From an uncultured Eubacteriales bacterium (GTDB taxonomy: Bacteria > Bacillota > Clostridia > Peptostreptococcales > Anaerovoracaceae), in contig CADABZ010000001.1 of NCBI GenBank assembly GCA_902786355.1, positions 176,795 to 240,794 of the forward strand: a stretch of DNA of 64,000 bases, given 5' to 3'. Made by a program: the position numbers and the translations under genes. Every line of letters begins with the position of its first letter. The first letter of the stretch is position 1. Shown here piece by piece: positions 16,358 through 25,495 of the stretch. Below the pieces are notes generated by a model that saw only the letters and a program-made list of their open reading frames with translations, searched no databases and was not told the origin of the DNA.

Positions 16358-16391
16358 AACGGGCGGGAGAACTGACGCCCTCCCGCCCGTT
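16358..16391 (-). other. Long hairpin between rpoD and trmK
   Basis: A perfect 12-bp GC-rich inverted repeat (AACGGGCGGGAG / CTCCCGCCCGTT) with a 10-base loop, about 40 bases after the rpoD stop. There is no T tract on either side, so it is either an attenuating or RNA-stabilising hairpin rather than a standard terminator. Confidence 0.6.
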
Positions 16392-16428
16392 ATCTATGAC
16401 TGCAGTGTGATGCAGTCCGGGTTATGCA

Positions 16429-17676
16429 TTATTCAAGATAATCCCTGAGCTTTTTGCTTCTGCTAGGGTGTCTGAGTTTACGGAGGGCCTTAGCCTCGAT
16501 CTGACGGATACGCTCTCTTGTTACGTTGAACTCTTTACCTACTTCCTCGAGTGTGCGCGGACGGCCGTCATCGAGTCCGAATCTCAGTATAAGGACTTTT
16601 TTCTCTCTCTCGGAAAGGGTGTCGAGCACCTCTCTGAGCTGTTTCTGAAGCATTGAATATGCTGCAGCATCGACAGGTGAAGGGATATCTTCATCAGGGA
16701 TGAAGTCTCCGAGATGGCTGTCTTCCTCCTCGCCGATAGGTGTTTCGAGAGAAACAGGATCCTGGCTGATCTTCTTGATCTCTCTTACCTTTTCAACAGA
16801 GATTCCCATCTCTTTTGCGATCTCCTCGCTGGTAGGTTCACGGCCGTATTCCTGAAGGAGCTGACGGGAGATCCTGATCAGCTTATTGATAGTCTCTACC
16901 ATATGAACAGGGATCCTGATAGTTCTTGCCTGATCAGCGATAGATCTTGTAATAGCCTGTCTGATCCACCATGTAGCGTATGTTGAGAATTTGTAGCCTT
17001 TTGTATAGTCGAATTTCTCTACAGCCTTGATAAGTCCGAGGTTACCCTCCTGGATAAGATCAAGGAATGAAAGTCCCCTGTTGAGATATCTTCTCGCGAT
17101 ACTTACTACCAGTCTCAGGTTGCTCTCGCAGAGCTTCTTCTTGGCTTCTTCATCGCCCTGCTCGATCCTGATGGCAAGTTCTCTTTCTTCTTCTGCTGAA
17201 AGCAGAGGGACCTTGCCTATCTCTTTGAAATACATCCTGACAGGGTCATCAGTCGGGATATTCTTGGCGGAATCTGTTACTTCGATCTCGCCGGAAGCTT
17301 TGATTATGACACCGCTCTTCTTCTCATCCTCGAGTTCGTTTTCAAGGTCGTCCTCATCAAGATCCAGATCAAGCAGATCATCATCATCGAGATCAAGATC
17401 CTCCTCGAGCTCGTTGGAGGACGGCTCTCTGGTATCAAGAATGCTTATACCCTTGCTCTCTACCAGGTCATAGATTTCCTCAAGGAGGTCCTTGTCAGGA
17501 TTGGAATCAGCGAGCATGACATTGATCTCATTATAGGTGATCTCGTTTCCTGTAGTCCTTGCTGACTCTATGATAGTATGAGCAAGTTCTTCGGCTTTTG
17601 ACAATTCTGCCGGTGCATCATCCATCGGCATATCGTCCGTGATCATCTTTTTGTCTTTGACTTTGGTTTCACGCAT
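16429..17676 (-). CDS. rpoD: Primary sigma factor RpoD (sigma A)
   Basis: Housekeeping sigma factor of 415 residues that directs RNA polymerase to -10/-35 promoters. Region 1.2 starts at [16 protein letters not shown]; region 2 contains [39 protein letters not shown] and [10 protein letters not shown]; region 3 has [14 protein letters not shown]; region 4 ends with [29 protein letters not shown]. An unusually acidic stretch (about 95-120, runs of Asp, Glu and Leu) lies between region 1.1 and 1.2. The start overlaps the last 8 bases of dnaG (ATGCGTGA) with GGAGG 5 bases upstream, which suggests translational coupling. This is the classic Firmicute dnaG-rpoD operon. Confidence 0.98.
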   Translation of the reverse strand: MRETKVKDKKMITDDMPMDDAPAELSKAEELAHTIIESARTTGNEITYNEINVMLADSNPDKDLLEEIYDLVESKGISILDTREPSSNELEEDLDLDDDDLLDLDLDEDDLENELEDEKKSGVIIKASGEIEVTDSAKNIPTDDPVRMYFKEIGKVPLLSAEEERELAIRIEQGDEEAKKKLCESNLRLVVSIARRYLNRGLSFLDLIQEGNLGLIKAVEKFDYTKGYKFSTYATWWIRQAITRSIADQARTIRIPVHMVETINKLIRISRQLLQEYGREPTSEEIAKEMGISVEKVREIKKISQDPVSLETPIGEEEDSHLGDFIPDEDIPSPVDAAAYSMLQKQLREVLDTLSEREKKVLILRFGLDDGRPRTLEEVGKEFNVTRERIRQIEAKALRKLRHPSRSKKLRDYLE

Positions 17677-19477
17677 TGTGTTCCTCCATTATCTGGTTCG
17701 TTTTGTTGATCAGATTATCCAAACGGATCAGTCTGGCTGCAAGTTCCTCGATTTCGTCCTGTCTGCCGGTCTTTTCGGCGATCGCAAGCTCATTAAGCAG
17801 CTCAGCCTTTTCCATTTTGTAATTGTTGATAAGATAGCTGGCCCTGGTCTCACGGTAAAAAGCTTCATCGTCAGACCCTATGCGTATGCTCCCGGCATAG
17901 CGTCTGAAGCGTTCTTCTTCGTCCGGATCCAGCATGCGTGCTATCGATTCTGCGTCAGCACAGTGCGGACCATTCTCCGAACTGTCTGCAAGTGCTGACA
18001 GTGCTGAAATTATATGTGAGGCAAGATCCGAGTGGAATTCTATCCCGTCTTCCTCGAACCGCCTTATATATCTTGTATTGTTCATCGCAAGAAGTGCGAA
18101 AGAGATCTCGATCCTTTCATCTATTGCGGGCTGCTCCCTGTCTCTCCTTCTGTTCATCCTGCTGTGCATCGGTGTTGTCCCCGATGCAGATCTTCCTGCT
18201 GCAGAGCGTCCTGTGTTTTCAGTCTGAACGCTCATAAGGATCGCCCTGTCAGAGATCCCGAATTCTTCACTCAGCCTGCGTATATACATATCCTGCTCAA
18301 CCGGGCCGAGATCCCTCAATACCGGGATTATGCTCTCTATATATTCAAGGACGCCTGTATCTGTTGACAGATCGTGTCCTCTTCTTGCCAGTCTGAGTCT
18401 GAATTCAGCTGCCGGAACAGCATCGTCAGCAAGCTTCAGGAAAGCTTCCCGGCCGTTCTTCTGTATGAATTCATCCGGATCCTTTCCGTCGCTGACAGTG
18501 AGTACTCTTGGCTTGCCGCCGGCAGAGTTTATAACGGATATACCTCTGAGCGCAGCGTTTATACCTGCATTATCCGAATCGTACGACAGTATGATATTCT
18601 TCGAGTATCTGCACAGGAGTTTTGCCTGATTATCTGTCAGAGCCGTTCCGAGAGAAGCAGCTACATTCCTGACACCGCTCTGATAAAGAGAGATCACATC
18701 CATATAACCTTCTACAATGATCGCCCTGTCTTCACCGGAGATCTCATTTCGGGTGAAGTTAAGGCCGAAGAGGTTGTTCTTCTTGAGGAATATCTCGCTT
18801 TCCGGCGAATTCAGGTATTTCGGCTTGATATCTCCTATGGCTCTTCCGCCGAATCCGATGACCTTGTCCTGAGTATTGATGATAGGAAACATCACCCTGT
18901 CTCTGAACTTGTCGTACAGACCGTTCTTGCCGCTGTTGGCAAGGCCGAGTCTCAGCATCTCTTCATCAGTCACACCATCGGCTCTGAGATGATCTACGAG
19001 AGCTGTCCCGGATGCAGGTGCATAGCCGAGTCCGAATTTTATGATCGTATCTCTTGAAAGGCCTCTCTTCATCAGATATGCAAGGCCTTTGTTCCCGCGG
19101 CTCCCGAGAGAGTTGTAGAAGAATCTCGCTGCTTTTGCATTGATCTCGTAATAGCGCGAGTAGTCCTTTCTCGGTCCTGAATGTCTCTTCTCTGGCATCC
19201 TGATGCCGTATTCATTGCAGAGCTTCTCGACTGCCTCCATAAAAGGAAGCTTGTAGTAGCTCTGTACGAATTTGATAACATCGCCCTTCTCACCGCAGCC
19301 GAAACAGTTGAATATCTGTCTCTCCTCGTTGACCATGAAGGACGGAGTCTTCTCTGAGTGAAACGGGCACAGGCCTTTATAGTTGGCACCGGCCTTTTTG
19401 AGATTAACTTCACGGCCGACAACATCAACGATATTCACTTGCATCTTGAGTTCATCAATGAAGTTGTCCCATGCCAT
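17669..19477 (-). CDS. dnaG: DNA primase
   Basis: Makes RNA primers for DNA replication together with the replicative helicase. 602 residues. The N-terminal zinc ribbon (about 38-65) has [11 protein letters not shown] and [11 protein letters not shown], giving Cys-His-Cys-Cys ligands. The catalytic core includes [21 protein letters not shown], and the Toprim domain has [12 protein letters not shown] and [10 protein letters not shown]. The C-terminal helicase-binding domain is less conserved. The ribosome site GGAGGT overlaps the end of the upstream dgt gene (10-base gap). The gene overlaps rpoD by 8 bases. Confidence 0.97.
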   Translation of the reverse strand: MAWDNFIDELKMQVNIVDVVGREVNLKKAGANYKGLCPFHSEKTPSFMVNEERQIFNCFGCGEKGDVIKFVQSYYKLPFMEAVEKLCNEYGIRMPEKRHSGPRKDYSRYYEINAKAARFFYNSLGSRGNKGLAYLMKRGLSRDTIIKFGLGYAPASGTALVDHLRADGVTDEEMLRLGLANSGKNGLYDKFRDRVMFPIINTQDKVIGFGGRAIGDIKPKYLNSPESEIFLKKNNLFGLNFTRNEISGEDRAIIVEGYMDVISLYQSGVRNVAASLGTALTDNQAKLLCRYSKNIILSYDSDNAGINAALRGISVINSAGGKPRVLTVSDGKDPDEFIQKNGREAFLKLADDAVPAAEFRLRLARRGHDLSTDTGVLEYIESIIPVLRDLGPVEQDMYIRRLSEEFGISDRAILMSVQTENTGRSAAGRSASGTTPMHSRMNRRRDREQPAIDERIEISFALLAMNNTRYIRRFEEDGIEFHSDLASHIISALSALADSSENGPHCADAESIARMLDPDEEERFRRYAGSIRIGSDDEAFYRETRASYLINNYKMEKAELLNELAIAEKTGRQDEIEELAARLIRLDNLINKTNQIMEEHNA

Positions 19478-19486
19478 CAGTTACTG

Positions 19487-20497
19487 TTACCTCCAGCTGT
19501 GCGGAACGAATAATCTGTCATACAGCCTCATGGCATATCTGTCAGTCATACCGGATATCCAGTCCTTGACTGCCTCATGAGTGCCGTCTTCTTTCTCTAT
19601 CTCACGGTATATTCCCGGGATCTCATCCGGATGACCGAGAAAATACTCGTAAAGCGATCTGATTATCAGTTCGACCTTTTCCATGTCAGCCACAGCGATG
19701 ACCTGCGGCGAATTATATACATTGCGGAACATGAAGGTCCTGAGATCTGTCAGCGCTCCGTAGAACTTATCTGACAGGCTTATACAGTTCTTACCTTCAC
19801 TTGTGCAGCACAGGTCTACGATGAGATTATTGATTCGGTCTGAATGCGTGGTTCCGAGGATCTCTATATCCTGCTCCGGAAGATCCGAAAGGCTGATTAT
19901 CCCGCTTCTTATAGCATCGTCTATATCATGATTGACATAAGCGATCCTGTCACACATGCGCACTATCTGCCCTTCGAGAGTCGAAGGAATTACTGCGCCT
20001 CTGTGATTGAGGATACCGTCACGCACCTCGTAAGTCAGGTTGAGGCCTCTTCTTCTTGAGGTATCTTCGATCCTGTCGACAGTCCTCAGGCTCTGCACGT
20101 TGTGGACAAAACCTCCTGGATGGATGCTGTTCAGAACTCTCTCTCCGACATGGCCGAAAGGTGTGTGCCCCAGATCATGTCCGAGTGCTATTGCTTCAGT
20201 AAGATCTTCGTTGTAGCAGAGTATCCTTGCAGCTGTACGCGCTACCTGAGCTACTTCCAGAGTATGTGTAAGTCTGGTTCTGTAATGATCATCTTCGGGA
20301 GCTATGAAGACCTGGGTCTTGTGGATAAGACGCCTGAACGCCTTGGAATGGACTATACGGTCTCTGTCGCGCTGATAGTCTGTCCTGTAATCGCATTTCT
20401 CCTCGTAGTGTTCACGGCCTTTTGATTCAGCGGCCTTGGACGCCAGAGGAGACAGGACCTCATATTCCCTTTTCTCTATAAGAGTGCGTGTGATCAT
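19487..20497 (-). CDS. dgt: Deoxyguanosinetriphosphate triphosphohydrolase-like HD protein
   Basis: HD-domain enzyme of 336 residues that hydrolyses dGTP or other dNTPs to nucleoside and triphosphate and so tunes nucleotide pools. Visible are the family start YRTDYQRDRDRIVHSKAFRRL, then the metal-binding HD residues in RTRLTHTLEVAQVAR and ALGHDLGHTPFGHVGE, and the downstream CDRIAYVNHDIDDAIR. The start codon overlaps the stop of the upstream unknown gene in an ATGA arrangement, so the two are probably translationally coupled. It is followed 10 bases later by dnaG, a frequent clostridial order. Confidence 0.93.
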   Translation of the reverse strand: MITRTLIEKREYEVLSPLASKAAESKGREHYEEKCDYRTDYQRDRDRIVHSKAFRRLIHKTQVFIAPEDDHYRTRLTHTLEVAQVARTAARILCYNEDLTEAIALGHDLGHTPFGHVGERVLNSIHPGGFVHNVQSLRTVDRIEDTSRRRGLNLTYEVRDGILNHRGAVIPSTLEGQIVRMCDRIAYVNHDIDDAIRSGIISLSDLPEQDIEILGTTHSDRINNLIVDLCCTSEGKNCISLSDKFYGALTDLRTFMFRNVYNSPQVIAVADMEKVELIIRSLYEYFLGHPDEIPGIYREIEKEDGTHEAVKDWISGMTDRYAMRLYDRLFVPHSWR

Positions 20498-21003
20498 TCT
20501 GAAAAGCCTGATATCCTCACATCATATCCGTCAACAGTGTAGCCGAGAGCATTATGAAAATCATAATCGCACTTATCACCGAGAAAACCCGCAGCTATAA
20601 TGTTGTATCTTGCATCTCTGACACTTATGTCTTCACCGCTGATCCTGTCAAGTACGTTGAGGTCGTGAACATACCACTTGCGGAATCTTTCGATCTCATC
20701 AGCAAGAACGGAGATATCATCGCTGCTCATATCCTCAGCGATCATCCCTGACATAGCTCTGCCTATCGTATCGACGGTGATATAGAGCTCTGATTCATTA
20801 TCAGGAATATGTTCCAGAAACTGCTCATAAAAAGAATCCAGGTGTTCTGCAAAAACCTTCTTATCCACTTCTCTGAGAAGGTCTCTTATGAGATTGCTCT
20901 CGATATAATCATCCTCCTCCATCAGAGCGGCAAGATTCTCATAGTATCTGAATTCGTCTATTGTATCTATATCAAGTTTTCTGTAAAGCTCGGTTTTATC
21001 CAT
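20494..21003 (-). CDS. Unknown 169-aa protein heading the dgt-dnaG-rpoD operon
   Basis: I do not recognise a domain. The protein is soluble and strongly acidic, apparently mostly alpha-helical (MDKTELYRKLDIDTIDEF; later EEDDYIESNLIRDLLREV), with a C-terminal segment GFLGDKCDYDFHNALGYTVDGYDV. It has no signal peptide or membrane helix. It overlaps dgt by 4 bases (ATGA) and appears to be the first gene of the replication/transcription operon, divergent from pepF. Its position suggests a housekeeping or regulatory role tied to replication, but that is inference from context only. Confidence 0.75.
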   Translation of the reverse strand: MDKTELYRKLDIDTIDEFRYYENLAALMEEDDYIESNLIRDLLREVDKKVFAEHLDSFYEQFLEHIPDNESELYITVDTIGRAMSGMIAEDMSSDDISVLADEIERFRKWYVHDLNVLDRISGEDISVRDARYNIIAAGFLGDKCDYDFHNALGYTVDGYDVRISGFSE

Positions 21004-21022
21004 ATCAATGAAAGATCTCTTA

Positions 21023-21052
21023 TGCTATAATTTCTGACAGAATATTATAACA
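21023..21052. promoter_or_regulatory. Overlapping divergent extended -10 promoters
   Basis: On the plus strand TGCTATAAT (21023-21031) could drive pepF; on the minus strand TGTTATAAT (complement of 21044-21052) could drive the unknown169-dgt-dnaG-rpoD operon. Both predicted start points fall near 21037-21038, so polymerase could not occupy both at once. No good -35 box is seen for either, which fits extended -10 promoters. Confidence 0.6.
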
Positions 21053-21067
21053 CATGGAGATGTCAAA

Positions 21068-22888
21068 ATGAACAGTGATAAGCAGAAATTGCGCACGGAA
21101 ATACCATCCTCCGATAAATGGGATATCGAAGCAATGTATCCTGAAGGCAGAGGTTTTGCCGACGATATAGCAGCAGGTCTTGCAGGAGCTGAGGAGCTTG
21201 CTTCAATGAAGGGCCACATCATGGATTCACCTTCGGATCTGCTCCGTGCACTTATTACCTATTCCGAATCTATGAGGAAGATCGAGCGCGCATATATATA
21301 CAGTCATATGAAGCGCGACGAAGATAATTCAGACAATATCAACTCTGAGATGTTCGGAAAGGCTGCAGCTGCTCTTACATCATTTTCAGCTCTGGTCTCT
21401 TTTCTAGATCCGGAGATACTCTCTTCGGAGCCATCGGCTGTCTATTCGTATATTCAGCAGGAGCCGGGTCTTGAGATGTACAGATTCATGCTCACATCTC
21501 TTATGAAAAAGCGCGATCACACGCTGTCTGCTGCAGAGGAGAAGATCATCGCTTCATATGGCGAAGTGCTGAGAGCCTCTGGCAACATTTTTACCGTACT
21601 CAACAATGTAGATATGAGATTTGATCCGGTCCGCGAAGCTGACGGGCGGGAAAAAGATCTGACGGTCGCTTCCTATATAAGGTTTCTCGAGTCAGCTGAC
21701 CGCAACGTGCGCAAAGACGCATACGAGAAATTCTATGCAGAATACAGAGCTCTCAACAACACCATTGCTGCTGTCTATTCAAACAACGTCAGGCGCGACG
21801 CAGTAACAGCACGCCTCCGCGGCTATGGTTCGTCTCTTGAAGCATCCCTGTCCCAGAACGATATACCTGTAAGTGTATATGACAATCTCGTCAGCGCGGT
21901 GCATCAGCATCTTTCTTCCATGCACAAGTACGCAGAGCTTCGTAAGAGAGTTCTTGATGTTGAAGAACTGCACATGTATGATGTCTATGCCCCTCTTGCA
22001 TCTCTTGAGGATAAGCACTATACATTCGAGGAAGCGTGCGAGCTTGCATGCAGAGCACTCGCTCCGATGGGCGAAGAATATGTAAGCACTTTCAGAAAAG
22101 GCATCCTTGAAGAGCGCTGGGTCGACCGTTATGAGAACAGAGGCAAGACATCGGGAGCCTACAGCTTCGGTTCATATGACAGCTTCCCTTACATTCTGAT
22201 GAACTTCGGAGGCGGTCTGAGAGATGTCTTCACGCTTATCCATGAAGGCGGTCACTCTATGCATGCATGGTATACAAGAAATACACAGCCTTACATATAC
22301 GGCGATCATTCGATATTCACTGCAGAAGTTGCAAGTACCGTCAATGAGACACTTCTGATAAAATACCTTCTGGACAATACAGACGATCCGGAGATGAGAT
22401 CTTATCTGATCAATTTCTATATCGATGAATTCAAAGGCACCCTGTTCAGGCAGACCATGTTCGCTGAGTTCGAAAGATATGCTCATGAATATGTGGAAGC
22501 CGGCGGATCGCTCACAGCTGACTGGCTTAATAACGAGTACGACAGACTCAATACTGAGTACTTCGGTCCTGCCATGACGCACGATGATCTGATACAGTAT
22601 GAGTGGTCAAGGATACCGCACTTCTACAATCCGTTCTATGTATACCAGTATGCGACAGGCTTCTCTGCGGCGAATGCTATAGCACACAGGATCCTGACAG
22701 AAGGATCTTCTGCCCGCGATGAATACATAGAATTCCTGAGATCGGGTTCATCAGATACACCTATTGAGCTTCTCAGGATAGCAGGTATAGATATGAGTAC
22801 ACCTGATCCTGTAGATGAAGCTCTGAAAGCTTTTGATGAACTCGTTGATGAACTTGACCAGATGACGAAAGGAATCCGTAATGCATAA
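21068..22888 (+). CDS. pepF: Oligoendopeptidase F, M3 family
   Basis: Zinc metallopeptidase of 606 residues that degrades short peptides in the cytosol. The zinc motif is in FTLIHEGGHSMHAW (HExxH form HEGGH), followed by the third ligand region YIYGDHSIFTAEVASTVNE. The N-terminal oligopeptidase domain (KWDIEAMYP onward) and the C-terminal YQYATGFSAANAIAHRIL block match the family. The ribosome site GGAGATG lies 7 bases before the ATG. It begins a plus-strand operon, overlapping nadK by 8 bases (ATGCATAA). Confidence 0.96.
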   Translation: MNSDKQKLRTEIPSSDKWDIEAMYPEGRGFADDIAAGLAGAEELASMKGHIMDSPSDLLRALITYSESMRKIERAYIYSHMKRDEDNSDNINSEMFGKAAAALTSFSALVSFLDPEILSSEPSAVYSYIQQEPGLEMYRFMLTSLMKKRDHTLSAAEEKIIASYGEVLRASGNIFTVLNNVDMRFDPVREADGREKDLTVASYIRFLESADRNVRKDAYEKFYAEYRALNNTIAAVYSNNVRRDAVTARLRGYGSSLEASLSQNDIPVSVYDNLVSAVHQHLSSMHKYAELRKRVLDVEELHMYDVYAPLASLEDKHYTFEEACELACRALAPMGEEYVSTFRKGILEERWVDRYENRGKTSGAYSFGSYDSFPYILMNFGGGLRDVFTLIHEGGHSMHAWYTRNTQPYIYGDHSIFTAEVASTVNETLLIKYLLDNTDDPEMRSYLINFYIDEFKGTLFRQTMFAEFERYAHEYVEAGGSLTADWLNNEYDRLNTEYFGPAMTHDDLIQYEWSRIPHFYNPFYVYQYATGFSAANAIAHRILTEGSSARDEYIEFLRSGSSDTPIELLRIAGIDMSTPDPVDEALKAFDELVDELDQMTKGIRNA

Positions 22889-23684
22889 AAAAATATATAT
22901 CTTCAGCAATTTCAAAGACAATTCTGTTTCTGCAAAGCAGGAGCTGGAAGAAAAGCTGACTGCCAGAGGATACGAGATACTCAGCGAGTACTCTCCGGAA
23001 GCTGACTTCTGTTTCTGCATAGGCGGAGACGGAACCTTCCTCAGCTTCATACACAAATGCCGCTTCCCTTCAGCCCCTGTACTGGGCTTCAATACCGGTC
23101 ATCTCGGTTTTTTCCAGGAATTCTCTCCTGACAGGATCGACGATGCTCTCGATTATCTTGAATCCGGAAGCTTTTCTGTACAGACCATCAGGCCGCTTCA
23201 GGCTAAGATAGTGACACCTAAGAATGAATTCTACCGCATCGGTCTCAATGAGATCCTGGTAAGAGGCCAGTATTCTCACGTGTCTCAGTTCTCGGTCTCG
23301 ATCGATGACACCAAGATACAGGATTTCTCCGGTGACGGCATTCTGGTATCTACACCTGTCGGTTCAACTGCCTACAACTATTCTCTGGATGGTGCTCTTG
23401 TATCTCCGGATCTTGATGTAATGCAGCTGACACCGGTCGCACCGATGAATACGAATGCCTACAGATGCTTCCACTCAAGCATCCTGCTTCCAGCTGATGA
23501 ATGCATCAGGATAGCCGGAACAGGACGCAGCACAAAAGGCACGATAATCCTTTCCTTCGACGGACGCACCCATGAATTCAGCAATGTTCTCTACGTAGAG
23601 CTTACTCAGTCAGATAAGGAAGTCCATCTGATCAGAAACAACGAATACGACTACTGGAAGAAGCTGAGCAGCAAACTGCTCTGA
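22881..23684 (+). CDS. nadK: NAD kinase
   Basis: Phosphorylates NAD to NADP using ATP or polyphosphate in the cytosol. 267 residues. The GGDGT motif is in CIGGDGTFLSFIH, the NAD-binding loop in GFNTGHLGFF, and the later NEILVRG, SGDGILVSTPVGSTAYNYS and APMNTNAYRCFHSSI blocks are typical. Its start overlaps the end of pepF by 8 bases, implying coupled translation. The next gene starts 8 bases after its stop. Confidence 0.95.
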   Translation: MHKKIYIFSNFKDNSVSAKQELEEKLTARGYEILSEYSPEADFCFCIGGDGTFLSFIHKCRFPSAPVLGFNTGHLGFFQEFSPDRIDDALDYLESGSFSVQTIRPLQAKIVTPKNEFYRIGLNEILVRGQYSHVSQFSVSIDDTKIQDFSGDGILVSTPVGSTAYNYSLDGALVSPDLDVMQLTPVAPMNTNAYRCFHSSILLPADECIRIAGTGRSTKGTIILSFDGRTHEFSNVLYVELTQSDKEVHLIRNNEYDYWKKLSSKLL

Positions 23685-23692
23685 TACATATA

Positions 23693-24598
23693 ATGGCAAA
23701 ATACGAACACATTGTTACAGAAGAAGAACAGGGTCTGACGATCAATCAGATCCTCAGGCAGAACTACAGATTCTCATCAAGATTCCGCACAAAGATGAAA
23801 TACCAGTCTCTCGTGGACCTCAACGGATCTCCTTCCCCGGGATATATACGCCCTGCAGCAGGAGATGTTATTGGTGTAAGACTTCCTGAGGAGACGAGTG
23901 ATTTCCCTCCCGAGAATATCCCTCTCGACATAATCTATGAAGATGATGATCTCATCCTCATCAACAAGCAGCCTGGAATCATCGTCCATCCGACAAAAGG
24001 CCATCCTGAGCATACTATCGCCAATGCGGTCATGTATCACATGCAGCAGACGGGTCAGTCGTTCAAGGTGAGATTTGCCAACAGGATAGATATGGATACT
24101 ACAGGAATCATCATCGTTGCCAAGAACGCCAACGCCCAGAACGATCTGTCCAATCAGATGAGGCATAATTCGGTCATCAAGAAATACCTCGCACTGACGG
24201 AAGGTCTGATCGAAGAAGATCATTTCACTATAGATCTGCCTATCGGCCGTCCGGATCAGGTATCTATCCGAAGAGAAGTCATGGCCGAGGGCGGCAAAGA
24301 CGCTGTCACTGAAGTCACCGTGCTTGATAGATTCGATTCTGAAGTATATGGCCCGCACACACTGGTGCAGGTCGATCTCCATACCGGACGCACTCATCAG
24401 ATAAGAGTCCATCTCTCTCATACCGGGCATGTGATAGCCGGAGACGAGCTGTACGGAGCCAGTACAGACCTGATCAGCCGCCAGGCACTGCATGCATATC
24501 ATATAGAATTCACACACCCTGCCACCGGGGAATACATGGTATTTGAAACAGGTATTCCGGCAGATATAAGTGAAGCGATCGACAAGCTAAAAAAATAA
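23693..24598 (+). CDS. RluA/RluD-family pseudouridine synthase
   Basis: Isomerises uridine to pseudouridine in rRNA or tRNA. 301 residues. An S4-like N-terminus with FSSRFRTKMKYQSLVDLNG is followed by the catalytic domain: YEDDDLILINKQPGIIVHPT, the catalytic Asp motif as NRIDMDTTGIIIVAKN (usual form RLDxDTSG), KKYLALTEG and DLHTGRTHQIRVHLSHTGH. The short N-terminal part and context resemble clostridial RluD-like proteins with unknown site specificity, so I give no symbol. It is third in the pepF-nadK operon and ends at a strong terminator. Confidence 0.93.
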   Translation: MAKYEHIVTEEEQGLTINQILRQNYRFSSRFRTKMKYQSLVDLNGSPSPGYIRPAAGDVIGVRLPEETSDFPPENIPLDIIYEDDDLILINKQPGIIVHPTKGHPEHTIANAVMYHMQQTGQSFKVRFANRIDMDTTGIIIVAKNANAQNDLSNQMRHNSVIKKYLALTEGLIEEDHFTIDLPIGRPDQVSIRREVMAEGGKDAVTEVTVLDRFDSEVYGPHTLVQVDLHTGRTHQIRVHLSHTGHVIAGDELYGASTDLISRQALHAYHIEFTHPATGEYMVFETGIPADISEAIDKLKK

Positions 24599-24620
24599 GC
24601 CGCGCGATGCGCGGCTATTT
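24599..24620. terminator. Bidirectional intrinsic terminator
   Basis: A 7-bp GC stem (GCCGCGC / GCGCGGC) with a 3-base loop, followed by TATTTTC on the plus strand and preceded by seven A residues, which gives a T tract on the minus strand. It separates the plus-strand pepF operon from the convergent DUF975 gene. Confidence 0.9.
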
Positions 24621-24628
24621 TCGTGTTT

Positions 24629-25459
24629 CTATCTGTCCGGCTCTTCAAGTTCTCTGAATGCATCCTGGCCTGCATATCTGAACTCTGCAAAGCCTTTGTT
24701 GATCATCAGTTCATAGAAGACCGTTCTGCCCATGCTCATCAGTCCCCTTACGGCGAAAACCGGGATGTCTCCGATAAGTGCAGCTGCGATGAATACAGGT
24801 GCAGCTACCTTCCCGGCAAGTCCGCCGATCAGCATAGCCGGGATGTATGCGAGCATGTAATACGGTACGTAATACAGGATGAGTCTGAAATAATTCATCT
24901 TGTTTCCGTACATCATCATCTTGCTCTCGGTGAGGATCTCAGGAATGCTTTTGTCAGGATCATCAGCCAGTATGTAGAAAGACTGACTGAAATTGAGAGC
25001 AGCTATGATCCCCGGGAATATAAACAGCATCGTCCAGAATGATATTACAAGTATCTGGATCAGATATATCGCAAGAGTTTTGACATAATATGAAAAGCTC
25101 TCTGTCAGGGCTCTGTAGTCTGCCTTTCTGTTCCTGATATATGTCAGTGTATACAGACATTCACTGAGCTGGAATACGCCTGAGAAGAACAGTGAGTACA
25201 GGAATACGACAAGAGGAGTCGCCGGCAGCTGTTTTAACATAGCCGGATCTGCATCAGTATAAGCCGAAAACAGATCTAAATTGGTTGCCGGAAAGAAAAC
25301 GCTCAGTATCTCCGGGACCCATGTCGTCATAATGCAAAGCATGCAGAAGCCAGCCAGGAAACTCGCAAGAGTTCCTCTGGAATGGCTTTTGCACTTCATC
25401 ATTATTCTTACAGGATGTTCTTTAACTATATAAAAGCGTTTCAGATTGCTTTCAGGCAT
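24629..25459 (-). CDS. DUF975-family membrane protein
   Basis: A 276-residue integral membrane protein with about six hydrophobic helices. Its middle has the signature of the DUF975 family: WTMLFIFPGIIAALNFSQSFYILADDPDKS followed by ESKMMMYGNKMNYFRL. Function of the family is unknown; a role in envelope homeostasis has been proposed for some. The start is placed at ATG 25459 because AGAGGTG lies 9 bases upstream, while the longer GTG start at 25471 overlaps that site. It follows pheT after about 36 bases and may be cotranscribed with pheST. Confidence 0.8.
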   Translation of the reverse strand: MPESNLKRFYIVKEHPVRIMMKCKSHSRGTLASFLAGFCMLCIMTTWVPEILSVFFPATNLDLFSAYTDADPAMLKQLPATPLVVFLYSLFFSGVFQLSECLYTLTYIRNRKADYRALTESFSYYVKTLAIYLIQILVISFWTMLFIFPGIIAALNFSQSFYILADDPDKSIPEILTESKMMMYGNKMNYFRLILYYVPYYMLAYIPAMLIGGLAGKVAAPVFIAAALIGDIPVFAVRGLMSMGRTVFYELMINKGFAEFRYAGQDAFRELEEPDR

Positions 25460-25495
25460 TGATTTTGACACCTCTTGTATCTGATAACTGATCTG

